Below the pieces are notes generated by a model. That model saw nothing but the letters and a program-made list of their open reading frames with translations. It was not told the origin of the DNA and made no database searches. Positions 1 to 13,066 of a stretch of DNA of 64,000 bases are shown here, piece by piece. The position numbers were made by a program, and so were the translations under genes. The stretch spans positions 62,001 through 126,000 of the forward strand of contig MU266384.1 of the NCBI GenBank assembly GCA_021014945.1, in the 5' to 3' direction. This DNA is from Leucogyrophana mollusca (lineage: Eukaryota; Basidiomycota; Agaricomycetes; Boletales). Position 1 is the stretch's first letter. Each line of letters opens with the position of its first letter.

Positions 1-68
1 TGAAGACATTTGTTTACTGAATCAAAGGAGATCAGCACCAGCAGTCCACAAGCTAACGGACAACTTAC

Positions 69-210
69 TGAGACCACACTTAAGTTCGTAGTCTCTCCCA
101 ACACCTTCTGCGCTGCCACTGAACTGTGACGAGCTATCGTCGGCGAGGGCAGCCTGCTTCTCGATCACAGCAGCATCGACTTTTCCAGACTCGGTAAATG
201 GTATCGTCAT
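69..210 (-). CDS. Possible first exon of a gene running off the left edge
   Basis: A minus-strand reading frame opens with ATG in a good context (GCC before, A after) and runs about 47 codons (MTIPFTESGKVDAAVIEK...). It then meets a strong donor, GTAAGT, at 63-68. If that donor is used, the rest of the gene lies beyond position 1. I do not recognise the peptide and see no signal peptide or membrane segment. The evidence is only the start context plus the donor, so a chance ORF is a real alternative. Confidence 0.3.
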
Positions 211-3037
211 GGCGGTGAATCTGGAGAGTCAGCTCGTACGTCGTGCGGGAATAACGGGGAAGTTAGTAGGAAATATCTAGCGCGACAGTGGGAGGAAATC
301 TTTGAGATCAGAATGATGCACTCAGTCTTGCATTTTAACGAAATCTGTTCCAATTTAAAGTTACTCCACTCCCACCGATACTGATTGAGTCAAATCAAAG
401 GGCATGCCGCGTTGCTCGTTGGAATCACCCATCCACCTGATTCCGAAGCAGTAAAAACGGGGGAGCAGCGATGACATGCCGACTGATGCCGGCGTAGCCT
501 ACGGCGCCAAGGCCCACTTTGCTGGAGGAATGGGCTCGGAGTGCCAGCTGAGCCAGGGAGTCTCGTTTTGTCGTGTACCCAGTGGTGTACGTCCTCGGTG
601 TTGTCCGAGAATGCTTCAAGCGATGAGGCGAGTAAGCTTATCTAGACGCACAAGCATCCAACTTACATCCAGCCGGGGACCGTAACGAACGTTGGATGAA
701 CGGGTGAAAAGGGTAGGCACATGACCTCATCGATGTATTCCGGTGGCTGTGTAAGCGTTATTTTCATTGTCAAGCCGGGCAACCGCCGAGAGATCCGATT
801 TCGCGTGAGCCGGTGTGAGTGGTGTGCGAGCGGGGCCTGTCGACGTGTCGTGATAGTAGTGGTGATGGTCTCAGTTATGACAGGACATCCTCCTTACAGG
901 TAAGCAATCACTTCAAACTCTAGGCACATGCCCGACAAGTCCACAGGCAGCAGCGACCCGGAGATACTTAGCCCCCCGTAGGCAGACCAAAATTTCGAAT
1001 GAAGATAGTCGTTTCTTCCCAACAAACTCGGAGAGTGCGTCACGCCCAACCGGGTCGGGTGGCAATAGTTCGCCGATATGTAGAACGCTGGTGGAATTGC
1101 AGTGCGAGATTTTGCCACAGCCTCAGGCCTCAAGGTCGGAGGGGCTCCACAGAAAGATATAAGCTTAAAGCATGGGATTCGACAAACGCAGCCAAGAACA
1201 TAATGCCATTGTCGGTGGCCGTGGTCCATGTCCGTGTCGCCGTGACGATGGTTCATACACATTCGAATCGGTCCGGGTATGTGGAGAACTTGAGCTTGAA
1301 CTTTGCTGTCGTTGCGATGTGCGAAGCTTCGCCTCGGGGCCAGTATGTACTGTGGGGAAACGGCGAATGTACGATTATCGCTTGCCACGGAGCCGCATGC
1401 GCAGATCATGACAGGACAGATAAGATTGAGGCCAAGGGTATCATGCGTGACCGTCCAGGCTGGTGGCTCGCGCGGGCAGTGCCAAGGGTTAACGAGTAAC
1501 CCTTGCCTCCTAATAGCAGCTTGCACAGCTGCCTCAGCTTGATTCTCGACTGCGACTACGACTGTAGCTTAATCGCCTCGCCGGAGACTTGATTCTGATT
1601 CTGATTAGAGAGGGAGTGGCATTTGCGACGCCGAAACGAATTCGAGCAAGCTTGGGAAGGTCGAAGGTGAAAACTGTGCTGCGCCCAACACGGCTCGACG
1701 ATTCCAGTCAGACTCAGAGCTGACGGTGCCTAGGAATTGGGACCACAGCAAGTTGGCAGAGAGACGGTCAAAATCCAAGCGACGGCGCCTGTTACAGCTG
1801 TTTCCGAAAACCTTGTCCAGCTCGTCCGAATGCGGTTTGTAATTCAAAAAATGTGAATAATTCGAGAAATCGAAGAAAACCAGAAAACATCACTGAAGGG
1901 CACCCCTGACAACTCCTTCCGATGTCAGTAGTCGACGAAGCTGCGCAAGAAGACGTTTGGATTGAAATGACGTCGAACCCATCATCATCCCATGGAGAAC
2001 ACATTCTATGACGATGAACTGGCGGCACGGAAGCGACATTGGGAGCAGCCGCAAGCCAGGAGAGTATATGCCCCACAGTCGAGATGATCGTCGAGTCGAC
2101 TGACCAACGGAGGCATGGGTCAAAGCAGTACGAGGTTTCTCTCGAGTCTCACACCCATCCACCCGATCACTAGCACACCTTGAATATTCAGAACCTCCCC
2201 AGGCCTCTCTGCTGTATTTACTTGTCACAAAAGATACGTAGTTGCCCTAGACAAGATTGGAATCGGAACCCTGCTGAAGAAGGCGCTCATGCGGTCCGGT
2301 AGAGATGGGTTCTGAAAAGCAGCATAACTTGATAACACTATAGAGCGTACCCAACGAAGATAACTGCTCGTGGTTGCGAGGCCAGCTCGGAGTCCAGAAT
2401 CCAGTTGACTTGAGCAATGGATTGGAGGTGTGGGCTCCGGTCGAGTGGCCACCGCTGCCAGCCGACAGCAACCACGCCAACAAAAAAAGTCATCAAAGTC
2501 GAGAAACTCAGAAAGTACACACCCCCCTGCCCCAAACATTCCTCTCAGTCTCGACGCACGGTAAACACCCTTCCCAATCTCATTTTATGTCGCAGCATCT
2601 TCATTGAGCTCCCAGCCTTCCGGAAGGACTTCCAGGGCACTCTGTTCGACATTGGAGCTGATTTCTTGAAGCCTCGTGGTTCTAGAGCAGATCCCGGGGA
2701 GCAGGCATTGGTTATAAGTGCAAACGAGCAAGAAACTAGCAAGTAATGAATAGATGTGTGGGTTTTCTGAATTTCCTGAATTGTTTGTATTTTCTGAATT
2801 AAAAACTGGATTCGGACACGCTGGACAAGGTTTTCGGAAACAGCTGTAATTGGTCTAGTAACGGTTCGGCCAGTGCTGCGCATCTCGAACTCGCGCATCG
2901 CAGCGCTGTGCTAGCTGTGCTATAAAAACTCGTAACTGTACCGATCTTGTGTCCTTTCCGACATCGATACGACATCTTCGTCTATATCTACCGCCACATC
3001 CACGTTTACCCCAGCTCAGCATTCCTCAGCAATACCC
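211..3037. other. Gene-poor left region
   Basis: About 2.8 kb in which open frames overlap on both strands, lack recognisable motifs and show no consistent splice signals. The only clear structure is the inverted-repeat pair at 1792-1821 and 2820-2849. The last few hundred bases are the promoter of the decarboxylase gene; a TATAAAA lies near 2920, about 115 bp before its ATG. Confidence 0.6.
1792..2849. repeat. Inverted repeat arms about 1 kb apart
   Basis: Bases 1792-1821 (ttacagctgtttccgaaaac...) are the exact reverse complement of 2820-2849, 30 of 30. The match continues inward, imperfectly (roughly 75-80% by eye), for about 50-60 more bases on each side. Both arms become A/T-rich with similar 'attcagaaa' stretches. 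The roughly 1 kb between them has no credible coding sequence. This could be the remains of a fold-back or DNA-transposon-derived element, or two oppositely oriented insertions. I found no convincing target-site duplication. Confidence 0.55.
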
Positions 3038-6000
3038 ATGGCCCCTGCCCACAAAAAAGCCCTCAAGATCCGCCGCGCCCTCCAGTCTGCCGCCCGCCTC
3101 CCCGCCCGCGTCTCTAGCGGCCGCGTTAACTTCTCTCCCGCGCCGGGCGAGCAGCCCATCGTCTTCCTCCGCGTGCAGGTCGTCGGATGCAAGGATCTGT
3201 GTGTGAAGGGGAAGAACGCGAGCTGTGACCCGTGAGTGCCTCTTCTCTCTTTCTTTGTCGTCCTAGTTCTTTTTCTTTTTTCGTCTTCTCGTTTTCACTC
3301 TACTTGATGCTTGATGCTAACGTCTTTCACCTAACCTATCGTTCAGCTTCGTGGTAATTTCCCTCCTCCACACCCGGCATCACACCCCCGTCCAGAAACG
3401 AACCCCAAACCCCGCCTACGCATCCAAAGACGCGACCTTCGACTTTCCGATATTCCTCTCCACCGCAGACAGACTCGGCTCCCTCGAGGTGGTGGTATGG
3501 GACCGGGAGACACTGTTGACAAAGGAGTACCTGGGGGAGGTCGCGCTGCCGTTGGGGGAGTGGTTTGCCGGGAGGGAGGGCGCGGACGGGTATGGATTTG
3601 GCGAAGGGGAGACTTCGGCAAACCTCGTCTCCACGCGCGCGTCGACACATGTATCAGGGAGCGTGCAGATCAAGCTTGGGTTCGTCCCCGCGCCGGGTAC
3701 CCACTCAGCCATGGAGTTCGACGAGGTGTTTGAGGAGCTCGTGAAGCGTTCGAGACCGAGTTTGGTTTCTGCGCCACCCGTGAGTTGTCGTTTCGCCTTT
3801 CATTTCGTTTTTTTCGAGTGCGGTTTATGAATTGCCAGTTGGGGATGGCGATTGTACTCGGGCTCTCACTAGCTCTCAACCTTCCTACCTACTTACTCCC
3901 ATCGATTGTTTCCATCTGTAGACGGAAGGCATCGGCACGCTCCGCTCACACCAATCTGGGCCCGCATACGAAGACGACGGGGGGATCAGCTCGGACGAGG
4001 AAGGCTCAGAGGACGAGGATGACGGGGACGATTCGCCACAGCGTCAACCACAACCTCATGACGTACCACAGCTCAGCATAACTCATGACACGCATCCTCG
4101 ACAAGATACAGGCGAGCAGCAATCGGATGTACCGCACCTCACGCGGCTCTACATGCCCCCATACTCGCCGGGGCAACGACGGGAGGAGCAGGCCCTCACG
4201 CCGGAGCCTGAGACCGCGAGGCCACAGACCAGCTTGGCACCAACGAGACAACAAGAGGGAGAGGGCCCCAAAATGATAGAAGTCACCCCCGCAACGCCCG
4301 TGGGCTCGCCGATGGTGCGAACTCAGGCGCCAACGCCTGTGGGCTCGCCTGTCTCTCCAACAGTGCGCACGGAGACGCCAAAGACGAAGCTCCCGAAGCT
4401 ATTTCCGCGACGGCCTGTGCTGACGACTTTGCCCTCGCCGTCGTCTCCGCGTGGCGGCGGGAGTAGGTCTGGGCCTGTCACGCCTGTGTCTCCCTCGACG
4501 CCTTCGACGCCCTCTTGGATGACTTCGGCGAGCGCAGGTGGGGGGCCTTCTTCGACGGGTGCTACCAATGGGAGGACTGGGCACCGGCGGTCGGCTAGTA
4601 CGGGTGCGCCCGCATCGCCCGGTCTTGCCCTTACGCTTTCACCCTCACCCTCCCCTGGCTTCCCTTTTCCCGCCCTTTCCCCTACCACCCCTGCGGCCAT
4701 TTCCTCTGGTCCATCCTCCGCCCTTCCATCTTCCCCAGCTCTCTTCCCCTCCCCTGGTCCTGCCACGCCCATAAGCACTTCTACCCCTGTAGGTACTTCC
4801 AACAAGAAAAAGTTCCGGAAGTCCTGGTCGAGCAAAAAGGCGGATTATAACTTCTCAGCTGCGAACGATATCGTCGGGATCGTGATGTTGGAGATTCAGG
4901 GTGCGACGGACTTACCGAGGTTGAAGAATAGTGAGTTGGGTTTTTCGTTTCTTTAGATTTGGCTTTAGATCCAGAGTTATTGCGAGAGCTCTGTGCCAGT
5001 CGATTGGACTGACTTGCTCGCTGATTGGACTTGGGCGTAACTGATCTTGTGTGCCTAATTAGTGACGCGCACGGGCTGGGACATGGACCCCTTTGTCGTG
5101 ATCTCCTTCGGTAAAAAGGTATTCCGCACGCGAGTCATCCGCCACTCGCTCAACCCCGTCTGGGACGAAAAGCTCCTCTTCCATGTGCGCCGCTACGAAA
5201 CAGCATTCAAGGTTCAACTGACAGTGCTCGACTGGGACAAACTTTCTTCAAACGACTATGTTGGGGACGCGGGATTTGACGTGGCGGAGCTGGTGAGGGA
5301 GGCACCGCAGCCGGATCCGCGCACGGGGCTGTATGGGGAGGAAGAAGATGGGGGAGGGAATCGCGAAATGAAAGAGTTCTGTTTGCCGCTGACGACGGCG
5401 AAGGAGATGTCATGGGAGGCGAAGCATACGCCTGTACTTACCTTCAGGTGTGTCTCGCTCCATCTGCTCCTTCATCTTCACCTCTATCACCTTCACCCTC
5501 ATCTCCTCCTAACATTCCCACTCCCCCAGAGCGAAATACCAACCATATGCAGCCCTCCGGCAGCGTTTCTGGCAACAATATCTCACCCAATACGACACCG
5601 ACGACACGGGTAAGATGTCCCACCTCGAGCTCACCTCAATGCTCGACTCCCTTGGCTCGACGCTCTCCGCGCAGACTATCGACGGGTTCTTCACGCGCTA
5701 TGGGAAGAAGCCCGCTGAGGACGAATTGACGGTCCCAGAGGCGATCATGTGCCTCGAGGCGGAGCTTGGGCGCCCGGAGAGCGAGAGGAAAAGGATTGGG
5801 ACCGAGGATAGTTTGGGGGGGCTGGACACGAGTGTCCCTGTGACGCCGGCGATAATGGGGGGCGAGGATGCAGGTTGGGGTGCGGCAGGGGGAGGGGGCT
5901 TTTTGGATGGGTTGGATTTCTCAGGGCCGCCACTGAGCGCGCTGGTTTCGGACGATTCACCTGTGGAGAGCTCGGCGCAGTTAAGCTTACAGGCCGCAGC

Positions 6001-7986
6001 GCCTGTGCCGTATGCGACTGAGCCTAGTGAAGGGCCCTTGCTGACCTTTGCCGAGCCTGTCCCGATTTCCCCTAGCACGTCGGGGGCCAGCTCACGTCAG
6101 TTCTCCTACTCCTCCTCGGACGCAGAGGACCTCAGCATCAGTGCTCCGCGTCACCTTGACAATCGCCAGCGCGACGAAGACTCCTTCGAGCGCGTGATCA
6201 ATGTGAAGAACTGCCCGCTATGCCACCGTCCGCGGCTGAACTCCAAGGCGGAGGTGGATATTGTCACGCACCTTGCAATTTGTGCGAGCCAGGACTGGGC
6301 GAAGGTGGATAGGATCGTGGTCGGGAACTTTGTCACTGCGAGTCAGGCGCAGAGGAAGTGGTATACGAAGATCATTACGAAAGTGTCCAGTGGGAATTAT
6401 AAACTTGGGGCGGTGGGTCGTTATCTTTCTCCCTCCCTCCCATCACCTCCCCTTTTTGGTATTTACCTGTGGATCAGTGCTGATCTTAGCTGGCTGGTAG
6501 AACTCGGCGAATATCATTGTTCAGAACCGGATGACCGGCCAGTTGGAAGAGGAGAAGATGCAGGTGTATGTGCGGCTTGGTATCAGGCTACTGTACAAGG
6601 TAACGACTGGGATGTTCCTTCGTCCTCGAGCTGGACTAACATTTGATCTTGGACGTAGGGCGCGAGAGGACGTATGGAAGGAGCGCGGGGTAAGTCACGC
6701 TGAACCTTTTGTATCCGCAGCCATGGGGTGTCTGATGTCTGAGGCGTGCTTTCTTGTGTGCATCTATATAGCTCGACGTCTCCTCAAGTCCCTATCGATC
6801 AAGCAAGGAATAAAGTATGACTCGCCCGAGTCTGCCCGCGATATACCGGCGTTCATACAGTTCCATCGGTTGAAAGTAGATGAGATCCTTGAGCCTATCA
6901 GTTCATTCAGTACGTTGCGATATTATCTTCAGTCAACTCCAGAATCGTATTGACGCACGTGCGTCCACAGAAACGTTCAATGAGTTCTTTTATCGGTATG
7001 TCGAGTGAACAAGGTTACACCCGATTTGAATATCTGATACCCACCCTCACAGACAACTAAAGCCTTCGGCCCGACCCACTGAAAGCCCTGACGACCCCAC
7101 GCGCCTCGTCAGCGCAGCTGACTGCCGTCTTATGGTCTTCGAGACTGTTTCAGAGGCGACGCGGCTGTGGATCAAGGGCCGGGAGTTCACGGTCGCGCGG
7201 CTACTGGGGGATGCGTATCGAGACCAGGCGGAAAGGTATGCGGGTGGGGCACTGGCGATATTTAGACTGGCGCCGCAGGATTATCATCGGTTCCATGTTC
7301 CGGTGGATGGGACGATCGGAGCAATGACGCATATCTCGGGGGAGTATTATACGGTCAATGTGAGAGTTCTTTTTGGTGCCGGGTCGGGTCGGGTGTTCTG
7401 ATTTTGACTTGTGGTTGTGATTGTGTTCTCCTAGCCCCAAGCGATCAGGAGTGCGCTGGACGTTTATGGCGAGAACGCGCGGAAGATTGTGCCCATCGAC
7501 AGCCCGCAGTTTGGGCGCGTAATGGCGGTTTGTGTGGGCGCGATGATGGTGGGGAGTATCAAGACGACGGTGCAGGAGGGTGAGCAGGTTAAGCGGGGGC
7601 AAGAGCTTGGGTATTTTGCTTTCGGTGCGTTGCGTTGTGATCCTTCGTTTGATCTTGTTTGATTTGAACGTACTCCCTCGCCCATCCACTTGTGCCCACT
7701 CGTTGGATCATACTACTCAACTTGTGCTCGATCACCGTCAACCTATACGCCCACGCCAACTCGTACTCACTCATGAAAAACATCATCAGGGGGATCAACC
7801 ATCGTCGTCCTCTTCGAGAAGGGGATGGTAGAGTGGGACGAGGACCTCGTGGTCAACGGGCGAGCCTCCCTTGAAACACTCGTTCGTGTCGGGATGGGCA
7901 TTGGACGGTGTCGGAGTGTGCAGGCTAGGAACGGCCATGGATGGAACCATAACGGATCGTATAGATCTTTTGATTCGAAGTCGTGA
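3038..7986 (+). CDS. PSD2: Phosphatidylserine decarboxylase, PSD2-type (C2-C2-EF-hand)
   Basis: Decarboxylates phosphatidylserine to phosphatidylethanolamine; PSD2-type enzymes act on endosome/Golgi membranes. Exons: 3038..3231, 3347..3779, 3922..4930, 5063..5447, 5530..6412, 6501..6599, 6659..6689, 6772..6909, 6971..6995, 7053..7359, 7435..7624, 7790..7986, giving 1296 aa. Order: first C2 domain (about residues 30-190), a long Pro/Ser/Thr-rich linker, second C2 ([17 protein letters not shown]...NPVWDEKL), an EF-hand loop ([12 protein letters not shown]), a Cys/His patch ([11 protein letters not shown]), then the catalytic domain with [21 protein letters not shown] and the self-cleavage motif GGST. 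The last intron splits GGST (7624/7790). ATG 3038 (acccATGgcc) is the first ATG in this frame. Length is close to or slightly above yeast Psd2. The GGST serine becomes the pyruvoyl group; this is family knowledge. Confidence 0.93.
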
Positions 7987-8535
7987 TAGGTTGTTATAAT
8001 CGTGCCTTAATGTATACCTCAAATTCTGGCTGATTTCATACTTATACCTCGAGGGACAGCGTTTGGTCACTTCGTGCTTGTTTCGTGTACCGTACCTAGT
8101 TTATTGTATAGTGGTATGCTAATTGTAATGTTGCAACCATGATAGTAGGGCTAGGCGATGGGTTGCCCTCTGGCACATGCATTATGCTTGCACAATTCCA
8201 GAAGCCAACGAGGGTGCAACTGAATTGCTTTGTTCTTTTGTTCTCCTCAGAGGCTGAGCCATGGCGATGAGCGCTGACGATGAGGCCGTCCTTGTTTATC
8301 GTGTGCGTAGCTCGGAAGGACTATTCTGAAACATTCCTTGACCGAAACAGCCGCGATGATGTACTGATGCACTGGGATGGCAGTGCCCTTGGCCCACCGA
8401 ATTTGAAAGGCTGTACTTACTCCCAGAGTATATATCTGACCTCATCATCAATCTCTTCACAACTTTCAACTTTCCATCACTTCTACTCTGCTCACTAACA
8501 TACATAACCACACGATATAAAAGCAATCATACAGA
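7987..8535. other. Intergenic: decarboxylase 3' end and next promoter
   Basis: No gene seen. An A/T-rich tract just after the decarboxylase stop is probably its 3' UTR. A TATA-like stretch (gtatatatc, about 8429) and pyrimidine-rich sequence precede the next ATG at 8536. Confidence 0.5.
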
Positions 8536-10385
8536 ATGGTGCGTGCCCAGCTGTGTTCTGCTCAGCTCTCGATCTGCGATCTGACGCCCCTGATTAACAC
8601 AGTTCGACAAGCTTCATGAACGTCATGAAGAGCGTCGCGAGCGACGTGAAGAGCGACGCGAAGAGAGGCGGGAGAAACACCATCATCATGATCGCAGCCG
8701 CACTCCATCACCTTCGCGCCATCATCAGAGTCAAAGCCCACCCTACGGCCAGGCTCCTCAAGCTCCCTATTCTCAGGCGCCTTACGGCCAGGCGGAGTAC
8801 GATCGGGCTCCATATTCCCAAGCTCCCTATGCCCAGGGTCAAGCTCCTTATGCGCAAGCTCAAGCGCCCTATGGTGAAGCCCCCCAGTCGACACTCGATC
8901 GACGTGATTTCGTCTCCGATAACGAGTTCCAGAGTATGCTGGCCGCTGGTACGTTTACCGCTGCTGCCCAAGCCCAGAGTCACATCGGGCCGGAGGATTT
9001 TGGGGAATATGATCCCACTAGCCGGAGGTACGCACGGGTGCCCTCCTGCCATGTCCGGGCTTGCCACCGTACCTGATTTAAGACTGATTCAATGTATCAC
9101 TACCCTACAGACAGGGTCCGGGTGGATATCAGCCCCAGTATCTCCCACCGAAGGAAGCTCCACTGCCGCCCGTTCCTCAAGGGCAAGGGCAAGGTCAACA
9201 TGGCGGATACGCACCTCCTCCCGGTCCGCCAGGCGGTGGGTACACAGCACCTAGTGGAGCACCTCCAGGCTATGGCAGGTCTGCGTACGCGCCCCCCTCT
9301 GGACCCCCTCCTGGTCAGCCAAGCCAAACCCATCAGGGCAACGCACCCCAGGGCGGGTTCAAGGGCGGAGAGGCGAGCGAGTACTACAATCAAGGTTAGC
9401 CTCAAAGTACCTAGGTAGATGGGTATGTTAAGTACTTACATCTCACAATGACCTTGCAGGAGAAACTCAAGCTCAATCCCACCCATACGCGCACATTCCC
9501 GCGCTGGCAGCTGCGCACGACGACTCTGGCGATGCATCGCTCTATCACGAGGCCGCACAGGGGATGCACCAGAATTACGCGTCGCACAATCCTTATGGCG
9601 GAGGATCGGGAGGAGATCAGTACGCAGAGCATTTCGCGGCTCATGATCAGGCGTATGGGTAAGTCTCGGGCCTCCGTTCCCCCATCTTGAAGCTCGGGCT
9701 GCAGTAACTGACGACGTATACGTTCCAATAGACCCAATTCTGAGCACTCGAATACGCCGATGGCGACCGACGCGATCGGCGCGGCAGCTGCTGTCGAGGC
9801 TCTCAAGATGACTGCAGCGCAGAACTCAAATCAATCTCAGGGCCCACCATCTGGGCGTCCTGCCCAGGCGCAAGGCAATCGCCCCAACGCACCGGTCTCC
9901 GGACCACCACGCCCAAGTGGGCCTCAGAAACCCACCAAGCCCCAAGAATCTGGCTCTGAGTCCGAGTCTGAATCGGAAGACGAGGGCCCGGCGCGCAAGC
10001 CTCAGGGTCAAGGTCAAGCTCCCCCCAGCGGCGGCGGAGGCGCCCAGGATAAGATTGTGCGTAGATGCCACTCAGGCGTGCGTTGGTAGGATTTACACTT
10101 TACTCAACCCTATTTGGTTTTAGATCGCGTTGGCAATGGCTCAAGCCGGAAAATTGTTTGACAAAAAGGGTGGGGGAGATTCGTCCGGGAAGAGTCAAGG
10201 TAAGGCCTCTTCGTGTTTGTCTGACTGATGACGAGATGACCGAGACCAATTTTGCCATTGTAGCGATGCAGACGGCGGGCATGACAGCTATGCGTCTGAT
10301 GAGCGAGTACAAGACGACGGGCAAGGTGAATTTGGAGCCGGGGGAGATGCAGAAGCTGATGGGTGTCGCAATGTCTTTGTTCTGA
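8536..10385 (+). CDS. DUF7721-type Gln/Pro/Tyr-rich protein
   Basis: Exons: 8536..8538 (ATG alone), 8603..9027, 9111..9394, 9460..9658, 9732..10056, 10124..10199, 10264..10385; 477 aa. The protein starts with a charged segment of repeated Glu-Arg-Arg, then tandem 'APYxQA' units (QAPYSQAPYGQAEY...), a Gly/Pro-rich stretch and an acidic run (ESGSESESESEDE). A better ordered region follows, with HEAAQGMHQNYASHNPYGG, a DAIGAAAAVEALKM segment and a C-terminal helix pair (IALAMAQAGKLFDKKGG, MQTAGMTAMRLM). The His-rich middle and C-terminal 'AMAQAGKLFD' pattern resemble the fungal DUF7721 family, some members of which are annotated 'beta-flanking protein'. That assignment is from memory; function is unknown. 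The ATG sits alone in exon 1, chosen because ATG|GTGCGT splices in frame to TTCGACAAG. Confidence 0.7.
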
Positions 10386-11308
10386 GCGAGATTGTCCGAA
10401 TCGTTGTTTTCAGTGAGGTTTGGACCTTGAATTGCGCGATGGTGATGACCCGGGAATCGGTTTGTATTATTTGACACGCGTTGTACTAAAGGTGTTATCT
10501 TGGGTACGAGTGTAGGGTAATGTTGAGTGGTGCCTACTAATTCACCCAATAAATTTGACATACCTGAGCAGTCTGTAACTAAGTAACCCAGCTGGGTAAC
10601 AGGTTAGCCCCGCTTCACAAGGTGAGTCATGGCCTTCCCCGCAGACTCCATCGTCAGACCCGCAGAAATGTGCGGCTCACCGCCACAGAAGGTACGAACA
10701 GCCACGAGCGCGTTATGGAGATAGCGTCTCGGAGGAGGTGGGGATCTTGCACGGTGGTAGGATGTTTAGGACGGCATTTGCCTCGGTGATGTGGGTGGTG
10801 GTGAGGTGAAGGAAGAGAGAACATCATAAGGAATGAAAGATTTACCGACAGCCGGCCAACCCACAACGACTCATCCACGAAATGCCGATTCTCCAAACCA
10901 ATGCCCATGACCTACGTGACCGAACATGAGGGCGCTTGTGGTCCCCGTCGCGATACATCAAGGTTACCTCGTGAGGGTGCTCTAAAACGTTCCACTTCTT
11001 CCGTGTTCCGTCGTAGAACCGACACATCAACATCTGGCGGTATCGAATTGTCATTCGATCCAGCTGTAGAGTCGTGATTGAGTTCTTATAGCTTTAATAC
11101 CTAAGCTAAGTAATCTATGGATTGAAATCTACGAAGTCGATGCGATGAGTTGTATAAGCGAGCAGCGGGAGGGAGTGAATGGGTTCACCCGTTCACTCGA
11201 TAAAGGGGATCATACTGTCCACAACTCTGGTGCTTATCTCGTTGGGGTTGTTGCGGTCGCATCAGGGGAAGATTATCTCCCCACTCACACACCAAACTCC
11301 TCCCCCAC
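10386..11308. other. Intergenic region between convergent genes
   Basis: About 920 bp between the ends of the DUF7721-type gene and the carrier gene. Short open frames on the minus strand (10654-10908, 10842-11054) have no motif, no good start context and no splice-linked partner. I see no gene or repeat here. Confidence 0.5.
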
Positions 11309-12870
11309 CTACACACCCAGCACACCTTTCCCCCACTGCCACACCATAAAACTCACCGCCGTCATTGGCACAATCTTCAGGTACCCAATCCCCAGGCCCA
11401 CATAGAACCCACGCCACCCTCCATTAGAATACACGGTACGCACGGTCTCTCCCCAGCGCAGCCACCGCTCGGGGCGCGTCAGGCCGCCGACCTGCATCCG
11501 CCGGCGGACGACTTCGAACGGGTAGGACGCGGTTTGAGAGAGTACCCCTGTGACGGCGCCGATGGCGAGGTTGGCGAGGGGGGTGGGGCGGAGATCTGTG
11601 TTTGTGTGAGATGAAGGGGAGCGGGAGTGGGAAGGGTAAAAGTATGCCCGGAGGAAGTCCCAGGTGAGGAAAGCGGTCCCGGCGTAGGGTATCATTCCTA
11701 CCATTGTCACAGTGAAGCCACGGTAGAATTTGAGGATGGGCAAGCGCTGGAAGAGGTGTTTTGATGGTGGTGTCATTGCCGTGGAAGATGGTGGCGTGGC
11801 TCTAGACGATGACGGGGCTGATGACGAAGAAGAGGAAGGGGAAGCTGTTGACGAAGAAGGCACAGCACTTTCGTGATAGATGTGGGACATTGCGCTGAGG
11901 AACGTCGGGCGGTGAGTTTGAGTGTGGTTCTGGAATGCCATGCGGACGCGGATGAGCTCGAGGGGGTAAGTGAAGATCACGGAAGTCATCCCTGTCTCGA
12001 GTAGCGATGATCGGGGGTTGAAGGGATTGAGTGGGTACCAAGGGTTATTCAGAGTATCGAGGTAGTATCGAGGAACATGGTTCAGGGAGGAACGGGTACC
12101 GGGGATTGAGGCAATCCAGTATCCGAGTTGGGCGAGAGTTGGGTGACGCAGGTGTCAGGGAATGAGGTGACACGAATGTCGGGATTGCGTAACAGCGCGT
12201 GTCATTGATTAGATTGAGCAACACAGATATCAGAGCAATGAGTAACAGTTCATGGACATGCACGGCTAGCGAACGCACCTGCTAATGCACCTGCTGCGAA
12301 GCGGCGGAAGTTGGTTTCGTGTGCTTTATCCGGCATGAGTAGCTGAAATGGCAATCGGAGTGGGAATGAGCGGTGACATTGGTAGAAGGTGAGTGGATGC
12401 GACGTGAAGGGGGGGAGGAAGGTGGGGTAAGGAAAGGGACGTACGGGCCGCCAATGGTCGTAGGCCATAAACTTTATGGCCGCGTACGGAAATATGCGGA
12501 GTAGCGTCGCAGAATGGCCTTGGAGCAACCCCCGTGCGCCGCCGTCCTTGTATATTGCGAGTCCCGCGCGGTACGCTCCGCTCCACGTGCCTAGTGTTGG
12601 TGAGTGGGGATAGAGGCGGAGGTAGGGAAAGGACGCACCGGCGTATTTCTGAAAATCGGGATTCGAGGCCTGGAAGAGGATCTTGACTCTATCGAGTGGT
12701 GCAACCACTGTTTTTGCCTGCCGGGGTGATGGTAAGTGGGTGGGCAAGAAAAATAGGTCTCGTGGGTGGAGGGTACGCACGACGCAGCCAGCGACGCCGC
12801 CAGCGATACCGGAGCGGATTGCATAGTCGAGGCTTCGCTTGTCTCTGGGTGGGGAGAGACTGGCACTCAT
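11309..12870 (-). CDS. LEU5: Mitochondrial carrier, LEU5/SLC25A16-like
   Basis: Six-helix solute carrier of the mitochondrial inner membrane. Exons (minus): 12870..12781, 12717..12639, 12590..12445, 12342..12279, 11991..11309; 353 aa, in the normal size range. All three carrier signatures are present: PLDRVKILFQ (repeat 1), YPLELIRVRM (repeat 2) and YPFEVVRRRM (repeat 3). The overall sequence, including GALAGMTSVIFTYPLELIRVRM and GFTVTMVGMIPYAGTAFLTWD, is most like fungal Leu5, which supports coenzyme A import; the substrate is inferred from similarity only. A Ser/Pro-rich insert lies in the matrix loop of repeat 2. The last intron is 287 nt, much longer than its neighbours. The gene is divergent from HOP2, with a 196-bp shared promoter. 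Confidence 0.85.
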
Positions 12871-13066
12871 GAATTATCGGTCGTAGCAGAAGCTGGAATC
12901 GAATCTCATGTGCGGGTGAGTCTGGCAGCAGGACTACTAAGCACGGCTCAGTGTCACACTCCGGAATGGATCATGAAAGTCACAAACACGTGACAAAACG
13001 CGTACTCTCCGTCACGCGTTACTGCCCTGTCACACTCCCCTCACCTTCACCACCACCAACACTACG

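Noticed and set aside
894..1526. 210-codon minus-strand ORF and overlapping 166-codon plus-strand ORF
   Set aside because: They overlap on opposite strands, have no recognisable motif, and no splice-linked continuation; likely chance open frames.
2949..3206. Alternative start for the decarboxylase at 2949
   Set aside because: It is in a different frame and gives a Ser/Pro-rich peptide with no C2 similarity; ATG 3038 leads directly into the C2 domain.
8536..10385. Mating-type A locus because of the 'beta-flanking'-like protein
   Set aside because: No homeodomain gene and no mitochondrial intermediate peptidase are in the window, so the locus cannot be claimed.
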